Shown here: positions 26,646-36,592 of the stretch, one piece after another
Numbering within the stretch: the first letter of the stretch is position 1
Layout of the letters: every line of letters begins with the position of its first letter
NCBI RefSeq assembly: GCF_018449515.1
Contig: NZ_JAAVUQ010000008.1
Coordinates: 62,001-126,000, forward strand
Length of the DNA: 64,000 nt
DNA from: Caballeronia sp. dw_19
GTDB taxonomy: Bacteria > Pseudomonadota > Gammaproteobacteria > Burkholderiales > Burkholderiaceae
Reading direction: 5' to 3'
Program-made: the position numbers and the translations under genes
Notes under the pieces: generated by a model
The model's database searches: none
What the model was told of the DNA's origin: nothing
Seen by the model: the letters and a program-made list of their open reading frames with translations, nothing else

Positions 26646-26678
26646 ACAGGCCGCACTCGAAGCATGAGTGCGGCCTGT
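26646..26678. terminator. Bidirectional terminator hairpin between convergent genes
   Basis: Perfect 13-bp arms (ACAGGCCGCACTC and its complement) around a 7-base loop lie between the class I aldolase and the convergent acetyltransferase gene. The U-run is short, so termination may be partial or bidirectional. Confidence 0.7.
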
Positions 26679-26681
26679 CTG

Positions 26682-27317
26682 TCATGCCGCGTGAGCAACC
26701 CTCGCTTGCGGCAGTTCAAGACGGCGCGACCACGTGGCAAGGTGGCGGAAAGCGACTGGCGGTTTGCTCAGAATCGCGCTGTCGTACAGCTTGCCCGCGA
26801 ACCTGACGAAGTTTTCTATCCGGAAGCCCTGGCCCCGGTAAAACGCAATCAAATGTGCAGCGGGTTGCGGTGTATCCAGCGCAAGCTCAGCGTAACCGCG
26901 AATAGCGGCCCAGTGATCCGCATAGGCCAATAACGACTTCCCGATCCCCCTGCTCTGATAGGCAGGATCGACGCCGAACTGGCGAACGCTCGCAATATCA
27001 TCCCGCCGATAAAACCCGCATAACGACTCGCAATCCTGTGCGTAAAGCGTCATGGTTCCAACCAGCCGTCCGTTGCATACCGCGACATAACAGTCGCCGC
27101 GCATGGCACGCGCGCGGGTAACAAGCGCGGACTGGTCAACGCATGTGCAATTAAGCCCCATGCCGCCAAGCCGCGCAAACGAGCGGTGCAGCATCAGGGT
27201 CAACTCATCGAACGAATCACATGCTGGATCAAAGCGCCTCAGTACTACGCTGCCTACGCCACGATGAACGTAGCTGATACGCGTGTGATTCTTCGTTGCT
27301 GTGCGTTGCTTCGACAT
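26682..27317 (-). CDS. GNAT-family N-acetyltransferase
   Basis: A 211-residue acetyltransferase. The acetyl-CoA pyrophosphate loop is QFGVDPAYQSRGIGKSLLAYA (about 113-133), preceded by the beta-4 strand and followed by ELALDTPQPAAHLIAFYRGQGFRIEN, the usual C-terminal GNAT strand-helix. There is a ~25-residue basic N-terminal extension and a 25-residue tail beyond the fold. GGAGGTGTC precedes the ATG. The acceptor substrate, such as a polyamine, antibiotic or protein terminus, cannot be inferred. It is monocistronic, converging on the aldolase gene. Confidence 0.88.
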   Translation of the reverse strand: MSKQRTATKNHTRISYVHRGVGSVVLRRFDPACDSFDELTLMLHRSFARLGGMGLNCTCVDQSALVTRARAMRGDCYVAVCNGRLVGTMTLYAQDCESLCGFYRRDDIASVRQFGVDPAYQSRGIGKSLLAYADHWAAIRGYAELALDTPQPAAHLIAFYRGQGFRIENFVRFAGKLYDSAILSKPPVAFRHLATWSRRLELPQARVAHAA

Positions 27318-27583
27318 GACACCTCCGGCCTCATCAGTTGCCAGAAGTGTAGGATTGCTCGTCGGTTGATAACAAGAAAAAATCCCGTAAATATTCGCGT
27401 TTTACGGCATATATATGCAGGCCGTTCAGGGCTTTACGGAATTTTTATTTGCGATGGCGCAGGTCTTTATTTAAACGATGTAATGCCGAATGCGTCGGCA
27501 TCGTCTCGCGGGCCTGAGGGTGCTTGCGCCCATCGATCTTCCGGTCCACTGCCTGTGCCAATCGCATCGTTTCACGCGAGCGC

Positions 27584-27916
27584 TCAGGAAACGCGTACGC
27601 TTTCCGCGTTCATTTTTTCGACAGTGAGATTCACCGATCGCGGAGTCAAAGGGCTCGTCCGATGCCTGACGCCGGCCGGTACAGTCAACATCTCGCCCGG
27701 CTTCAGTTCATATCGCGCGGTTTCCAGTTCAACAAGCAAGACCCCCTCGAGAACGATGAACACTTCGTCCGAGTCAGGATGAAAATGCCAGAAAAATGGC
27801 GCATCCATCACGCTAAGGTGAACCGCGTGATCGTTCACCTCAGCCAAGACCTGATTGAAATATCCCGCTTTAGTCTGCGCCGCCACTGCGCTCAGGTTTA
27901 TCGATTTAGCGTCCAA
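27584..27916 (-). CDS. Small cupin-domain protein
   Basis: A 110-residue single-domain cupin. Motif 1 is FFWHFHPDSDEVFIVLEG (metal ligands H, H, E) and motif 2 PGEMLTVPAGVRHRT (H). The best start is TTG at 27916: GGGAGGAG lies six bases before it, whereas the in-frame ATG 14 codons upstream has no ribosome site. These small cupins act as metal-dependent isomerases, dioxygenases or sugar-binding proteins. It stands alone between two long gaps, so no pathway can be proposed. Confidence 0.83.
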   Translation of the reverse strand: MDAKSINLSAVAAQTKAGYFNQVLAEVNDHAVHLSVMDAPFFWHFHPDSDEVFIVLEGVLLVELETARYELKPGEMLTVPAGVRHRTSPLTPRSVNLTVEKMNAESVRVS

Positions 27917-28073
27917 GATCGTCTCCTCCCTACCCACGCGGCGAAGTGCATGAGCCACGGCTAAAGATAGCGCGCATGTCTGCCACTAGTCACAAGCCTA
28001 ACCGCCCCGAACCAGCGCGCAAAGCGAGAAATTTTCACCGCGACGTGAGGTAAATTCACAAAGCGTCAGCGCC

Positions 28074-29258
28074 TCAGTGCCTATCAGGATCAAGAGACGA
28101 AGGTACGAAGATGTGCCCTTCCATGAGCCGGCGCGCCGTCCGGCTCATGATCGCCTTGGTGACGACCCACGTGCCGTCGCGCTGCTCGGCTTCCGCACCC
28201 ACCGCCATTACGCCTGACGGATGGCCGAAGCGGATCCGGCCAGCCGTCTTGTTCGCCAGAAGCCGATGCACGACCGTGCCGGGAATCACGCCTGCAACCG
28301 CGACCGCGACCGCTCCGGTACCGGTCATGGCGTGGTGTAACTTGCCCATGGAGAAAATGCGTGCGTTGATATCGAGCGTCGCCGGGTCGACCGGCTTGCC
28401 GCTGGATGCCACATAGGCGGAAGGGGTCGCCACGAACGCGAGTTTCGGCGTGTGGGGCCGAAGGGTCGATGCTTCGTCCGCAGTCCGGGACAGTCCCATT
28501 CGAACAGCCGCATGCGCGCGAATTGCCTCGGCCTTCCGTAGCAAATCCGCGTTGCCGTTGATGTCCCGCTGCAGTTCGTTGCCCTTCAGCCCGAGTGTCG
28601 CGGCGTCGATGAAAATAGCGGGATTGCCGGCGTTGATCATCGTGAGTTCGATGACGCCGACACCCGGTACGTCGAGCGTGTCGATCGGATTTCCCGTGGG
28701 GAACATGCCGCCGCCGGCATCACCGCTGTCGTCTTCGCCCTCGCCGCCGGGGTCCAGGAACTCGATCCTGATTTCGGCCGCGGGGAAGGTCACGCCATCG
28801 AGTTCGAAGTCGCCTTCTTCAAGCACTGCGCCATCTTGCATCGGTACATGCGCGATGATTTTTGCGTTGATATTTGCCTGCCAGATACGCACGGTAGCGG
28901 TGCCGTCGCGCGGCGCATCGACCAGACCCTGCGCGATCGCGAACGGACCCACCGCCGACGTCAGGTTCCCGCAGTTGCCGGACCAGTCGACGATCGACTT
29001 GTCGATCGCCACCTGCCCGAACCAATAGTCGACGTCGCAGTCGTCCCTCGCGGACGGACCCACGAGTACCACCTTGCTGGTGCTCGACGTAGCGGCGCCC
29101 ATGCCGTCGATCTGCTGGCCATACGGATCGGGACTGCCGATCACGCGCAGCAGGATGCGGTCGCGCAGCGCCCTATCGGACGGGAGTGAATCCGCACGGA
29201 AAAAGACACCTTTGCTTGTGCCTCCACGCATATAGGTTGCCGGAATCTTTCTTTGCAC
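28074..29258 (-). CDS. prpF: 2-methylaconitate cis-trans isomerase PrpF family
   Basis: A 394-residue PrpF protein of the diaminopimelate-epimerase-like fold, full length. MRGGTSKGVFFRADSLP at the N-terminus, DWSGNCGNLTSAVGPFAI (catalytic cysteine region), INAGNPAIFIDA and MGKLHHAMTGTGAVAVAVA are characteristic. In the methylcitrate cycle it isomerises trans- to cis-2-methylaconitate made by AcnD. GTG at 29258 is preceded by AGGAGA. No prpB, prpC or acnD lies beside it, so it is an orphan copy; it may serve another aconitate-like acid. The aconitase-family gene at 3992 is 21 kb away and is not an obvious partner. Confidence 0.9.
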   Translation of the reverse strand: MQRKIPATYMRGGTSKGVFFRADSLPSDRALRDRILLRVIGSPDPYGQQIDGMGAATSSTSKVVLVGPSARDDCDVDYWFGQVAIDKSIVDWSGNCGNLTSAVGPFAIAQGLVDAPRDGTATVRIWQANINAKIIAHVPMQDGAVLEEGDFELDGVTFPAAEIRIEFLDPGGEGEDDSGDAGGGMFPTGNPIDTLDVPGVGVIELTMINAGNPAIFIDAATLGLKGNELQRDINGNADLLRKAEAIRAHAAVRMGLSRTADEASTLRPHTPKLAFVATPSAYVASSGKPVDPATLDINARIFSMGKLHHAMTGTGAVAVAVAGVIPGTVVHRLLANKTAGRIRFGHPSGVMAVGAEAEQRDGTWVVTKAIMSRTARRLMEGHIFVPSSLDPDRH

Positions 29259-29609
29259 CTTGATCTCCTGAGATTGAGCCCGCGTGCTGCCGGGGCCGGT
29301 CGCTTTACTTCAAGCGACAGAGGAAAACGGTTTGCGACGCAAAACCGTGTGAGGCCCCGAAGCACTACCTCAAGAATGATAAGCCTGTCTGGCGCTGACA
29401 GTTCCCTGTTAGTTAAAGGCACGGCTCCCTCGCCCCATCCGCGATAAAGCTCGCCGTAAGGTTTGCCGGCTGATCCCCAAACTGTGAACGAGAACCAAAC
29501 GGGAACCTGCAGCGTGCGGAACATCACGAGCGCATCAATGACAAGATTCAGGCGTACGCTGTCATAAAACTCATCACGCCGCCTGAACTTACCGTCAAAG
29601 GATCCCCTC
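29259..29609. other. 351-bp divergent intergenic region
   Basis: Separates prpF (minus) and the HAD phosphatase gene (plus) and should hold both promoters. An open minus-strand frame covers most of it but lacks a ribosome site and continues antisense-like into prpF, so I do not call it a gene. Confidence 0.4.
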
Positions 29610-30284
29610 ATGCGAATCGAAACGTCATTCCTGTTCGACCTCGACGGAACGCTGGTCGACAGCGTCTACCAGCACGTACTTGCATGGAAGGAAGCGCTCG
29701 ATGCAGAAGGTATCGAGCTGTCGGTATGGCGTATCCATCGCAAGATCGGCATGAGCGGGGGCCTCTTCACGAACCAGTTGCTGCGTGAAACGCACGGGGA
29801 GATCAGTCCCGAGCGCGTGGAGCGTTTGCGCCGCACGCATGCGGACGTTTATCAGCGCCTGCGTGCACAGGTTTGCCCGTTGCCCGGCGCACGCGAGTTG
29901 CTCGCCGCGCTCACCGAAGCGGGCACGCGCTGGGCCATTGCGACCAGCGGCCGCATGGAAACGGCGGCCGTGAATCTGGAAGCGCTCGGTGTCGATCCCG
30001 CGAAGTCCGTGGTCGTCACGCGCGACGACGTGAAGTACGCCAAACCTGACCCCGACCTCTTCATTGCAGCGGCGTCGCGTCTGGGCGTGTCGATCGAGCA
30101 TACCGTCGTGGTGGGCGACAGCATCTGGGACATGCTCGCCGCGCGGCGCTGCCGCTCGCTCGGCGTGGGACTGCTGTCCGGCGGATACGGAATGGATGAA
30201 CTGGAACGCGCCGGCGCGCTGCGCGTGTACGAAGATCCGGCGGACTTGCTGCTGCATCTGGATGAAGTTGCCGCACGGCCTTAG
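29610..30284 (+). CDS. HAD-superfamily phosphatase, phosphoglycolate-phosphatase-like
   Basis: A 224-residue HAD hydrolase. Motif I is FDLDGTLVDS with nucleophile D10 and acid D12; the helical cap (about 18-85) makes it subfamily IA; motif II is IATSGR; motif III YAKPDPDLF; motif IV VVGDSIWDM. It dephosphorylates a small phosphorylated metabolite, possibly 2-phosphoglycolate or a sugar phosphate, with Mg2+. AAAGGA precedes the ATG. No functional partner is adjacent. Confidence 0.9.
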   Translation: MRIETSFLFDLDGTLVDSVYQHVLAWKEALDAEGIELSVWRIHRKIGMSGGLFTNQLLRETHGEISPERVERLRRTHADVYQRLRAQVCPLPGARELLAALTEAGTRWAIATSGRMETAAVNLEALGVDPAKSVVVTRDDVKYAKPDPDLFIAAASRLGVSIEHTVVVGDSIWDMLAARRCRSLGVGLLSGGYGMDELERAGALRVYEDPADLLLHLDEVAARP

Positions 30285-30588
30285 GCCTTGAAGGCGAAGG
30301 GCCGCCGGCCAATGGGTTCCGCCGTATGGACAGACCGTTGCACCGAATACGCGCGCACAGGTCTCCAAGCGCTTGTGCCTGCAGAGCAGGATGGCCAGCT
30401 TGCGTATCTGGATGCCGCACTTTATTCGTATGACTAAGCATTAAGGCATGGCTCTTGCGAGTCCTGTCGGGCCTGGGAGACTCTAGCAAGAGGCCGCGCA
30501 GTAAAGCGTTGCGCCGCCGAGCGGCAAACGAATCTGGTCGAAACGTCACCCATGGATCGTCAACGCGCGCTGATCAACCAATCGCCAA
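30285..30588. other. 304-bp convergent gap
   Basis: Lies between the ends of the HAD and chemoreceptor genes. I see no supported gene and no strong terminator hairpin in it. Confidence 0.35.
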
Positions 30589-31992
30589 TCAGACGCTATA
30601 AGCAAGTCGCAATCCGCCCCAATGACGGCCTCCGACCATGATCGGCGCGGACACGTCTTTCATCAGCGCATATTCCCCGGCGCCCATATCGCGTCGATAT
30701 GTCTGCAACAAGAACGGCTTGGTATGCGACCCTGAAGCCAGGCCGGTACGGTCATTGAAGATGCGCCGGTTACGCGAATGAGCGGCGTTCCAGGCGGGAT
30801 CGGAGCCTTGAGATTGCGAAAACTTCTTGTTGTGCGTGGGCAAGTAACCCTTGGTATCGACGGCTGCACAGAACACCACGCGTTCATCCAGCGCCAGCAA
30901 GGGCTCCTGGATTTCCGGCAGGATGCGATCGGCAAGCTGGATATAGCGGGTCGTGAATTGCTCAGGATTGGTACCGGCAATCGGGTTATAGGCATGATCG
31001 AAAAGGTCCGCAGCCGAGATCTCACCGCGCGAAATGGCCTGCTCGAATGCCCGGCCAATCTTCTGCGCGGCAGTCATGACCGCGTCTATAAACCGCGTAT
31101 CGGGTGTCTCTATCCCCGCTTCCGCCGTCAACTCGATCAAGGTTTCGGACACGCCCAACAGCTTGCTCAACTGATCGCGCGCCTTCGTGAAGCTGCCGCT
31201 TGACTGCTCGACGCCTCCGACCATCTCGGAGACTTGAGACGCAAGCCCGCTGCATTGCTGGTCGATCGCTTCGGTCTGCAAAGCGATTTGCTCCGCTTCA
31301 ACACTCAACTCAGTGATCGCTTTCCCCGTTGCCAATACAACGTCGCCGATCGCATGCGTGCCCTCCTTGACTCGCTGTGCACGTACCGCGCTGGCGGACC
31401 CTTCGGCCATCAACAGGTCGGCCTGACCCGACAATCTGGTGAGTGTTGTCCCGATCTCCGACGTGGCCCGCGCGGTCTTGGCTGACAATGCCTTCACTTC
31501 AGCCGCGACCACGGCAAAGCTTTTACCGGACTCGCCCGCACGGGCCGCTTCTATCGCGGCGTTCAAGGCCAATAGATTAGTCTGACGCGCGATGATCGAA
31601 ATTTCTTCGGAGATCTTGCTGACGTCGCTCAATGACTCTCGCAAGGTCTCGATCTCCGCCGCCATCACCGAGACGCTGTCCACCAGGCTATGGATGTCTG
31701 CCAGCGACACCCTGACCGTCTCCTGGGACTGGCTGACGCCGGATGCGGCCTGATCTGCCACGATACGCATCTGACGCGCCGCCGCGGCAATCCGCTGGTT
31801 GCCCTCCATGGTCGACATTGCCGAACGCTGCAAGCCGTGGCACAAATCCGCCTGACGCGTAGCGCGGGCCGCCACTTCCTCGACGTGCCCCGATACATCG
31901 CAAATCTCGATACCCAGCTTGCCCGCATGCTCGGCGATCTTGCCGACCGCCGTCAGCGTGCGCCCGCGTTGTCCGAATCCGAAACCCGTCAT
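30589..31992 (-). CDS. Soluble methyl-accepting chemotaxis-type signal transducer
   Basis: A 467-residue chemoreceptor-like protein with no transmembrane segment, so probably cytoplasmic. Residues ~25-290 form the coiled-coil signalling domain; its hairpin tip reads [35 protein letters not shown], the segment that contacts CheA and CheW. The C-terminal ~110 residues form a sensor domain with [39 protein letters not shown] and [14 protein letters not shown], a layout known from other soluble proteobacterial receptors in which the input domain follows the signalling domain. The start at 31992 has GGAGGCAAGGG upstream; longer frames are not supported. A link to the orphan fliD is possible but unproven. 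Confidence 0.88.
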   Translation of the reverse strand: MTGFGFGQRGRTLTAVGKIAEHAGKLGIEICDVSGHVEEVAARATRQADLCHGLQRSAMSTMEGNQRIAAAARQMRIVADQAASGVSQSQETVRVSLADIHSLVDSVSVMAAEIETLRESLSDVSKISEEISIIARQTNLLALNAAIEAARAGESGKSFAVVAAEVKALSAKTARATSEIGTTLTRLSGQADLLMAEGSASAVRAQRVKEGTHAIGDVVLATGKAITELSVEAEQIALQTEAIDQQCSGLASQVSEMVGGVEQSSGSFTKARDQLSKLLGVSETLIELTAEAGIETPDTRFIDAVMTAAQKIGRAFEQAISRGEISAADLFDHAYNPIAGTNPEQFTTRYIQLADRILPEIQEPLLALDERVVFCAAVDTKGYLPTHNKKFSQSQGSDPAWNAAHSRNRRIFNDRTGLASGSHTKPFLLQTYRRDMGAGEYALMKDVSAPIMVGGRHWGGLRLAYSV

Positions 31993-32198
31993 CCCTTGCC
32001 TCCGGTGTTTTAATTTGCGTGGAATTCCCCGGCTGCGTCTCGACATGCCGGGTTCGCGAATTCCGCGTGACGTCCCTCGGTATATCGTCCGATTGCAGGA
32101 AAAACTAAAGGGGTGCGAGGCAACGGATGCGATACATCGGGTTTGCCCGGGGGTGTGGGCGGCGGCTCGGCTCACCGGCTTCATGCAGACCGCCGGAT

Positions 32199-32861
32199 TC
32201 AATCGCGATCGGCAGGCGCTCCCAGCGGAAACAACGGCCGATACGGCCGCGCCTCGTCAACCGCGCGCGCGAATGACGGACGCGCCAGCAGTCGTTGCCG
32301 GTACGCAATCACGTGAGGAAACGACGCGTCAATCCGATGTGTCCAGTCTGCATAAAACAGGAACGGCGCGGCGCCGCAATCGGCCAGGCTGAAGTGATCG
32401 CCAGCGGCCCATTCGCGCGCGGCCATGAGTCCATTGAGCCAGCCATAAGCGGTGTCGAGCATTGCGCGCGCGTCGGCCACGCCTCGTGGATCCCGTTCCG
32501 TTTGCGGCCGCAAGCTGTCGCCCACGATCTTCTGCTGCGGAGTCGAGATGTAGTTGTCGAAGAAACGATCCATGCCGCGAACTTCCATTGCGCTGCGGGC
32601 ATCTTCAGGCAGCAGCGGCACGGGGCCCGGATGATACAGCCCCAGATGCTCAATGATAATGCTCGCCTCGACCACGGTGCGGCCACCATCCACGAGCACG
32701 GGAAAGCGATTCATTGGCCAGAGCGCCGTGAGCTCCTCCATCACCTGCGGGTTCTCATGCGACAACGCTCGCCATTCGAACGGCGTGCCATTCTCGTACA
32801 GCGCAACCAGGACCTTCTGGCAGTAAGACGAGAACGGATGGGCGTAGAGCTTTAATGTCAT
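32199..32861 (-). CDS. Glutathione S-transferase-like protein
   Basis: A 220-residue GST. The thioredoxin-like N-terminal domain (1-80) has [21 protein letters not shown] with the probable catalytic Ser/Cys near residues 11-14, [23 protein letters not shown] as the glutathione-binding cis-Pro and E-S segment, and an all-helical C-terminal domain with [19 protein letters not shown] (the N-capping box). GAGGTGATCC precedes the ATG. It likely conjugates or detoxifies electrophiles in the cytoplasm. It is on the same strand as the chemoreceptor gene, 207 bp upstream, and probably has its own transcript. Confidence 0.9.
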   Translation of the reverse strand: MTLKLYAHPFSSYCQKVLVALYENGTPFEWRALSHENPQVMEELTALWPMNRFPVLVDGGRTVVEASIIIEHLGLYHPGPVPLLPEDARSAMEVRGMDRFFDNYISTPQQKIVGDSLRPQTERDPRGVADARAMLDTAYGWLNGLMAAREWAAGDHFSLADCGAAPFLFYADWTHRIDASFPHVIAYRQRLLARPSFARAVDEARPYRPLFPLGAPADRD

Positions 32862-33037
32862 TGGATCACCTCGGGTTGAGAAAGGCTGGTTTCTCTAACG
32901 ACGAACGAGGTTGCCGAAAATCGACATCCACTCTGAAGCATTTTAAAATCCCTGCCGCTGCAAGCGGTTTTCTTTACAAAGCTATTTCGGAAGCAGGGCT
33001 TATAGCGAAGCAAAGCGAACGCCGGGAAGTGTTCGCT

Positions 33038-35188
33038 TCATCCTGGCGGCAAATGACCCGGGCTTGAGAATGCCGCGAGACACGCCAGCCGCACCCGCTC
33101 GACAGCCGTGGACCAACTCTCATCGGCGGCTTGCCGGAACAGCCGCAACGTCTGCGGATACCACGGCGAATCTTCACGCTCGCGCATCCAGCGCCAGTCG
33201 ATGTCTTCTCGCGGCAGCAACACCCAGCACGGCTTGCCCAGCGACGCAGCAATATGCGCCGCGGAGGTGTCCACGCAGATCACCAGATCGAGCTCTCCGA
33301 TGATCGCGGCGGTATCGGCGAAATCGGTCAGGTCTGTCCCGAGGTGCAACAGCGGAAGACCCGCAGGCGGCGACTGTCCCTCTTCTTCTCCCTGCCCTTT
33401 TTGCAGGCTTACGAAGCTGACCCCGGGCACGCTCCAGAGAGGCGCAAGCGTTGCAAGCGACGGCAGCGAACGGTTCGCATCGTTGTGATGTTTGGGATTG
33501 CCTTTCCAGACCAGACCGATCTTGCGGCCGGGTGGAAGCGTCGCCAGCCGCGTGCGCCAGTGCTCAACGAGCAACGCGTCAAGCGTCAGGCGGATGGGAT
33601 CGGGAATGGTGTCCGTGGTCGTGCGCAGATGCAGCGGCACGCTCATCGGGCTCGTCCAATAGTCGTACCCAGAGGCCCGGCTTAGCGCGGTTTCGTGGTC
33701 GAGGACCGCGTCGACGCCCTCCAAAGCCGCGAATAACCGATGCAGCGCCGGCGCGCAGGCAAACGCGATATGTACCGCGCCCTGTGCCTTGAGCAACGCG
33801 AAGTAGCGGCCGAACTGGACCATGTCGCCAAGACCATCTTCCTGCCAGACCAGCAACGACTTGCCCGCAAGCGCTTCGCCTCGCCATCGCGGACACTGCA
33901 GCAAGGACTGCGTCTGGTGATGAATGAATCCCGGCTGATCGTAACGGGAATCGTAAAGCTGCCATCCCTCTTCGAATTCGCCCATGCTGAGCAGCAGCGT
34001 TGCAAGACTGACTTTCGCATCGTGATAGTCCGCGCGGATCGCGAGCGCGCGCCGGAAAGCTGCCTCGGCGTCGGTCAGATTGCCGAGTTCCTTCAGCACG
34101 TTGCCAAGGTTGTGGTGCGCTTCAGCGAGATCAGGGCGAAGAGCAAGCGCTCGCCGGTAAGCCGCAACGGCGTCAGGCGAACGACGCAGTGCCCACAGCA
34201 CGTTGCCCAGGTTGTTATGAGCTTCAACAATATCCGGGCGGATCAGCAGCGCTTGCCGGTACGCCGCCTCGGCCTCGGGCAGCCGGTCGAGCGTCTGCAA
34301 CACAATGCCCAGGTTGTAGTGAGCTTCAGCATAGTCGGGCCGGACTGCGAGTGCCTGCCGGTAAGACGCCTCGGCTTCCGGAAGACGGTTTAGGGCACCC
34401 ATCAAGGCGCCCAGGTTAAGGTGAGCTTCGGCGTAATCGGAGCGGATAGTCAGTGCCATCCGGCAAGCCAGTTCGGCCTCGGGCAAGCGGCCCATTTCCT
34501 TGAGCACGTTCGCCAGGTTACTGAGCGCTTCGGCGTATTGAGGCCTGAGGATCAGCGCCTGCCGGTACGCCGCCTCGGCTTCTGGCAAGCGGGCGAGTTC
34601 CTTGAGCACGTTGCCCAGGTTGTTGTAAGCCCCTGCATCGGGCGATAGAACCAATGCCTGCCTATAGGCACTCTCCGCTTCGTGCCAACGGCGCAGGTCA
34701 TAGAGCACGATGCCCAGGTTGTAGTGAGCCTGCGGGTAATCTGCACGGATCGCAAGCGCATGCCGGTAAGCCGCCTCGGCGTCATGCAGGCGTCCGAGAT
34801 CGTAGAGCACCGCGCCGAGGTTGTTGCTGGCCTCTGCAAGGTCCGGGCGAATGTCCAGCAGTTGCCGATAGACAACCACCGCCTCCGTCAGAGAGCCAAG
34901 TCCCTTGAGCAGCATGCCGAGGTTGTTATAAGCATCGACGAAATCAGGCTTGGCCTCGATAGCCTGCCGCCAATACGCTTGCGCGTCGGCCAGTTGGCTC
35001 AGGCCTAGCGAAGAGACCGCCGCTATATTCAAGGCATCCGCCAGCGCGCTTCCCGTCAACGCCCGATGCGGGTCAAGCATCGGCTTAACCATCGACAACG
35101 CTTGCGCATAGTGTCCGGCCAGGCATAGCGAAGCAGCCGACTGATGCCAGTCCGCAGTGTGAGGTGCGCTTGTTGGGACAGTTGTCAT
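33038..35188 (-). CDS. TPR-array protein with GT9-like C-terminal domain
   Basis: A 716-residue protein. Residues ~15-400 hold about eleven 34-residue TPR units of near-consensus sequence (for example YAEAHYNLGIVLQTLDRLPEAEAAYRQAL). The units are so alike at DNA level that the region is a 102-bp repeat array. Residues ~425-700 resemble ADP-heptose:LPS heptosyltransferase folds (GT9): QEDGLGDMVQFGRYFALLKAQG, KIGLVWKGNPKHHNDANRS and LVICVDTSAAHIAASLGKPCWVLLP. Such fusions are common in Burkholderia and may glycosylate proteins or build surface glycans. No signal peptide is present. The start has no strong ribosome site. Confidence 0.88.
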   Translation of the reverse strand: MTTVPTSAPHTADWHQSAASLCLAGHYAQALSMVKPMLDPHRALTGSALADALNIAAVSSLGLSQLADAQAYWRQAIEAKPDFVDAYNNLGMLLKGLGSLTEAVVVYRQLLDIRPDLAEASNNLGAVLYDLGRLHDAEAAYRHALAIRADYPQAHYNLGIVLYDLRRWHEAESAYRQALVLSPDAGAYNNLGNVLKELARLPEAEAAYRQALILRPQYAEALSNLANVLKEMGRLPEAELACRMALTIRSDYAEAHLNLGALMGALNRLPEAEASYRQALAVRPDYAEAHYNLGIVLQTLDRLPEAEAAYRQALLIRPDIVEAHNNLGNVLWALRRSPDAVAAYRRALALRPDLAEAHHNLGNVLKELGNLTDAEAAFRRALAIRADYHDAKVSLATLLLSMGEFEEGWQLYDSRYDQPGFIHHQTQSLLQCPRWRGEALAGKSLLVWQEDGLGDMVQFGRYFALLKAQGAVHIAFACAPALHRLFAALEGVDAVLDHETALSRASGYDYWTSPMSVPLHLRTTTDTIPDPIRLTLDALLVEHWRTRLATLPPGRKIGLVWKGNPKHHNDANRSLPSLATLAPLWSVPGVSFVSLQKGQGEEEGQSPPAGLPLLHLGTDLTDFADTAAIIGELDLVICVDTSAAHIAASLGKPCWVLLPREDIDWRWMREREDSPWYPQTLRLFRQAADESWSTAVERVRLACLAAFSSPGHLPPG

Positions 35189-35630
35189 GGGTCGGCCGTC
35201 GAGGCTTGGGTTCAGTGGATGCTGCCGGGGTGCGATCCCCTTTTTTCACCCGGCATGGAATTGATGCGCCATGGTTCGAACGTCTGCGGGAAAGGGGACG
35301 CGCCCACCACATCACTGAGGTTACGACAGTCGCCATCTGCGTGACGGCGGGAAATGAGCGCATTGCTGCACGCTATTCGGAGGATGAGGGCGCTAAAGAG
35401 CGTTTAGATAGCCTTAGGGACGTAGCGCAATAGCGTCTGGTCCGCGGCTTAAAGGTCTTGGTGAATCGCGATCGCCGTATTCAGCTTGGCCGAGTCGAAG
35501 CTTACAAACATGCTTAGGGATTCTTCGAAACAGCCCAATGCGCAGACGCACCATTTCGTTCTCCCTTCAAGAACGATCGTCTGCGCTTGAAGGGAACGCG
35601 TCGGCATCGGGTTGCTTACTACACGATCGC
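35189..35630. other. 442-bp intergenic region
   Basis: Lies between the start of the TPR protein gene and the stop of the SDR gene, both on the minus strand. It must contain the promoter of the TPR gene. I see no gene, repeat or hairpin of note. Confidence 0.4.
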
Positions 35631-36446
35631 TTAGTGCTGCGCGCCGCTCGTTACGCCATAGCGCGCCGCCGGCAGCCGACGCGAAAGGTTAGGCACCAAC
35701 GCCTGGCGAGCCGCCTCGAACGTGTTCCAGTCGGCCGCTTCCGGCAGCGAAGGAATTGTGACCAGCTCGCCCTGATCGAGGCCAGCAAGCGCTGCGTCCA
35801 CCATGTCTTCCGACGTCATCACGATACCCTCCGGCAGATAGCTCACCGGCGTGCCCGCAATGTCCCAGAACTCCGTGCTGGTTGCGCCCGGCAACACGGC
35901 CTGGACCCGCACGCCCTTCGCGCCAAGTTCATGGTGCAACGACTGTGTCAACGCGAGCACGTACGCCTTGCTGCCGCCGTACACACCGTTCAGCGTCTCC
36001 GGCGACACAGCGACAATCGATGAAATGTTCACGATCGTTCCGCCGCCACGCGCGACAAAACCCGGCACGACAGCCTTCGTCAAATGCGTGAGCGCGACCA
36101 CGTTGAGCGTGATCATCGCGTCCATTTTGTCGATGTCCGAGTCCACGAGCGGCGCGGTCGCGCCCACGCCGGCATTGTTCACGAGCATCGTGATGCTGGA
36201 GTCATTACGCAGGACGTCTTCAACCTTCCGCACGCCTTCAGGTGTCCCCAAATCCGCGACGACAACCTCGAAATTCCGTCCGGTGGACGTTGTGAGCGTC
36301 GTTGCCAGCGCGTTAAGGCGGTCGCGATTGCGCGCCACCAGGATGACGTCGTAACCGCGTTCGGCAAGCCGTTTCGCGTAGATCGCGCCAATGCCGGTCG
36401 AAGCGCCCGTCACCAATGCCGTGCCTTTGTTCGCTACATTGCTCAT
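35631..36446 (-). CDS. SDR-family oxidoreductase
   Basis: A 271-residue classical short-chain dehydrogenase/reductase. The NAD(P) motif TGASTGIG is at residues ~13-20, with NNAGVG, catalytic Ser in NISSIVAVSPETLNGVYGGSKAY (Y-x3-K pair) further on. The arginine after the second strand (ARNRDRL) suggests NADP preference. GGAGAACGG precedes the ATG at 36446. It is divergent from the GlxA-type regulator at 36593, a frequent arrangement in which the regulator controls the SDR gene. The substrate is unknown. Confidence 0.92.
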   Translation of the reverse strand: MSNVANKGTALVTGASTGIGAIYAKRLAERGYDVILVARNRDRLNALATTLTTSTGRNFEVVVADLGTPEGVRKVEDVLRNDSSITMLVNNAGVGATAPLVDSDIDKMDAMITLNVVALTHLTKAVVPGFVARGGGTIVNISSIVAVSPETLNGVYGGSKAYVLALTQSLHHELGAKGVRVQAVLPGATSTEFWDIAGTPVSYLPEGIVMTSEDMVDAALAGLDQGELVTIPSLPEAADWNTFEAARQALVPNLSRRLPAARYGVTSGAQH

Positions 36447-36592
36447 TTCCGTTCTCCAGTTTTTCAAGTGTTCCGGCGGAAGCGCCGGTGTGTGAACGGA
36501 ATAGTAGAAGTATGAGATCATGTCCTCAATGACATAGATACAACTTTTTAGGACATCGGCCGGAATCCCGTTCCCGGCGCGCAGGAGGCCAT

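Noticed and set aside
29141..29611. 156-codon minus-strand frame upstream of and into prpF
   Set aside because: It overlaps prpF on the same strand in another frame and lacks a ribosome site; the part outside prpF was not recognisable.
34050..34950. Regular DNA repeats suggesting a CRISPR array or minisatellite
   Set aside because: The 102-bp period equals 34 codons and translates to TPR units in one frame; there are no spacers of the CRISPR type.
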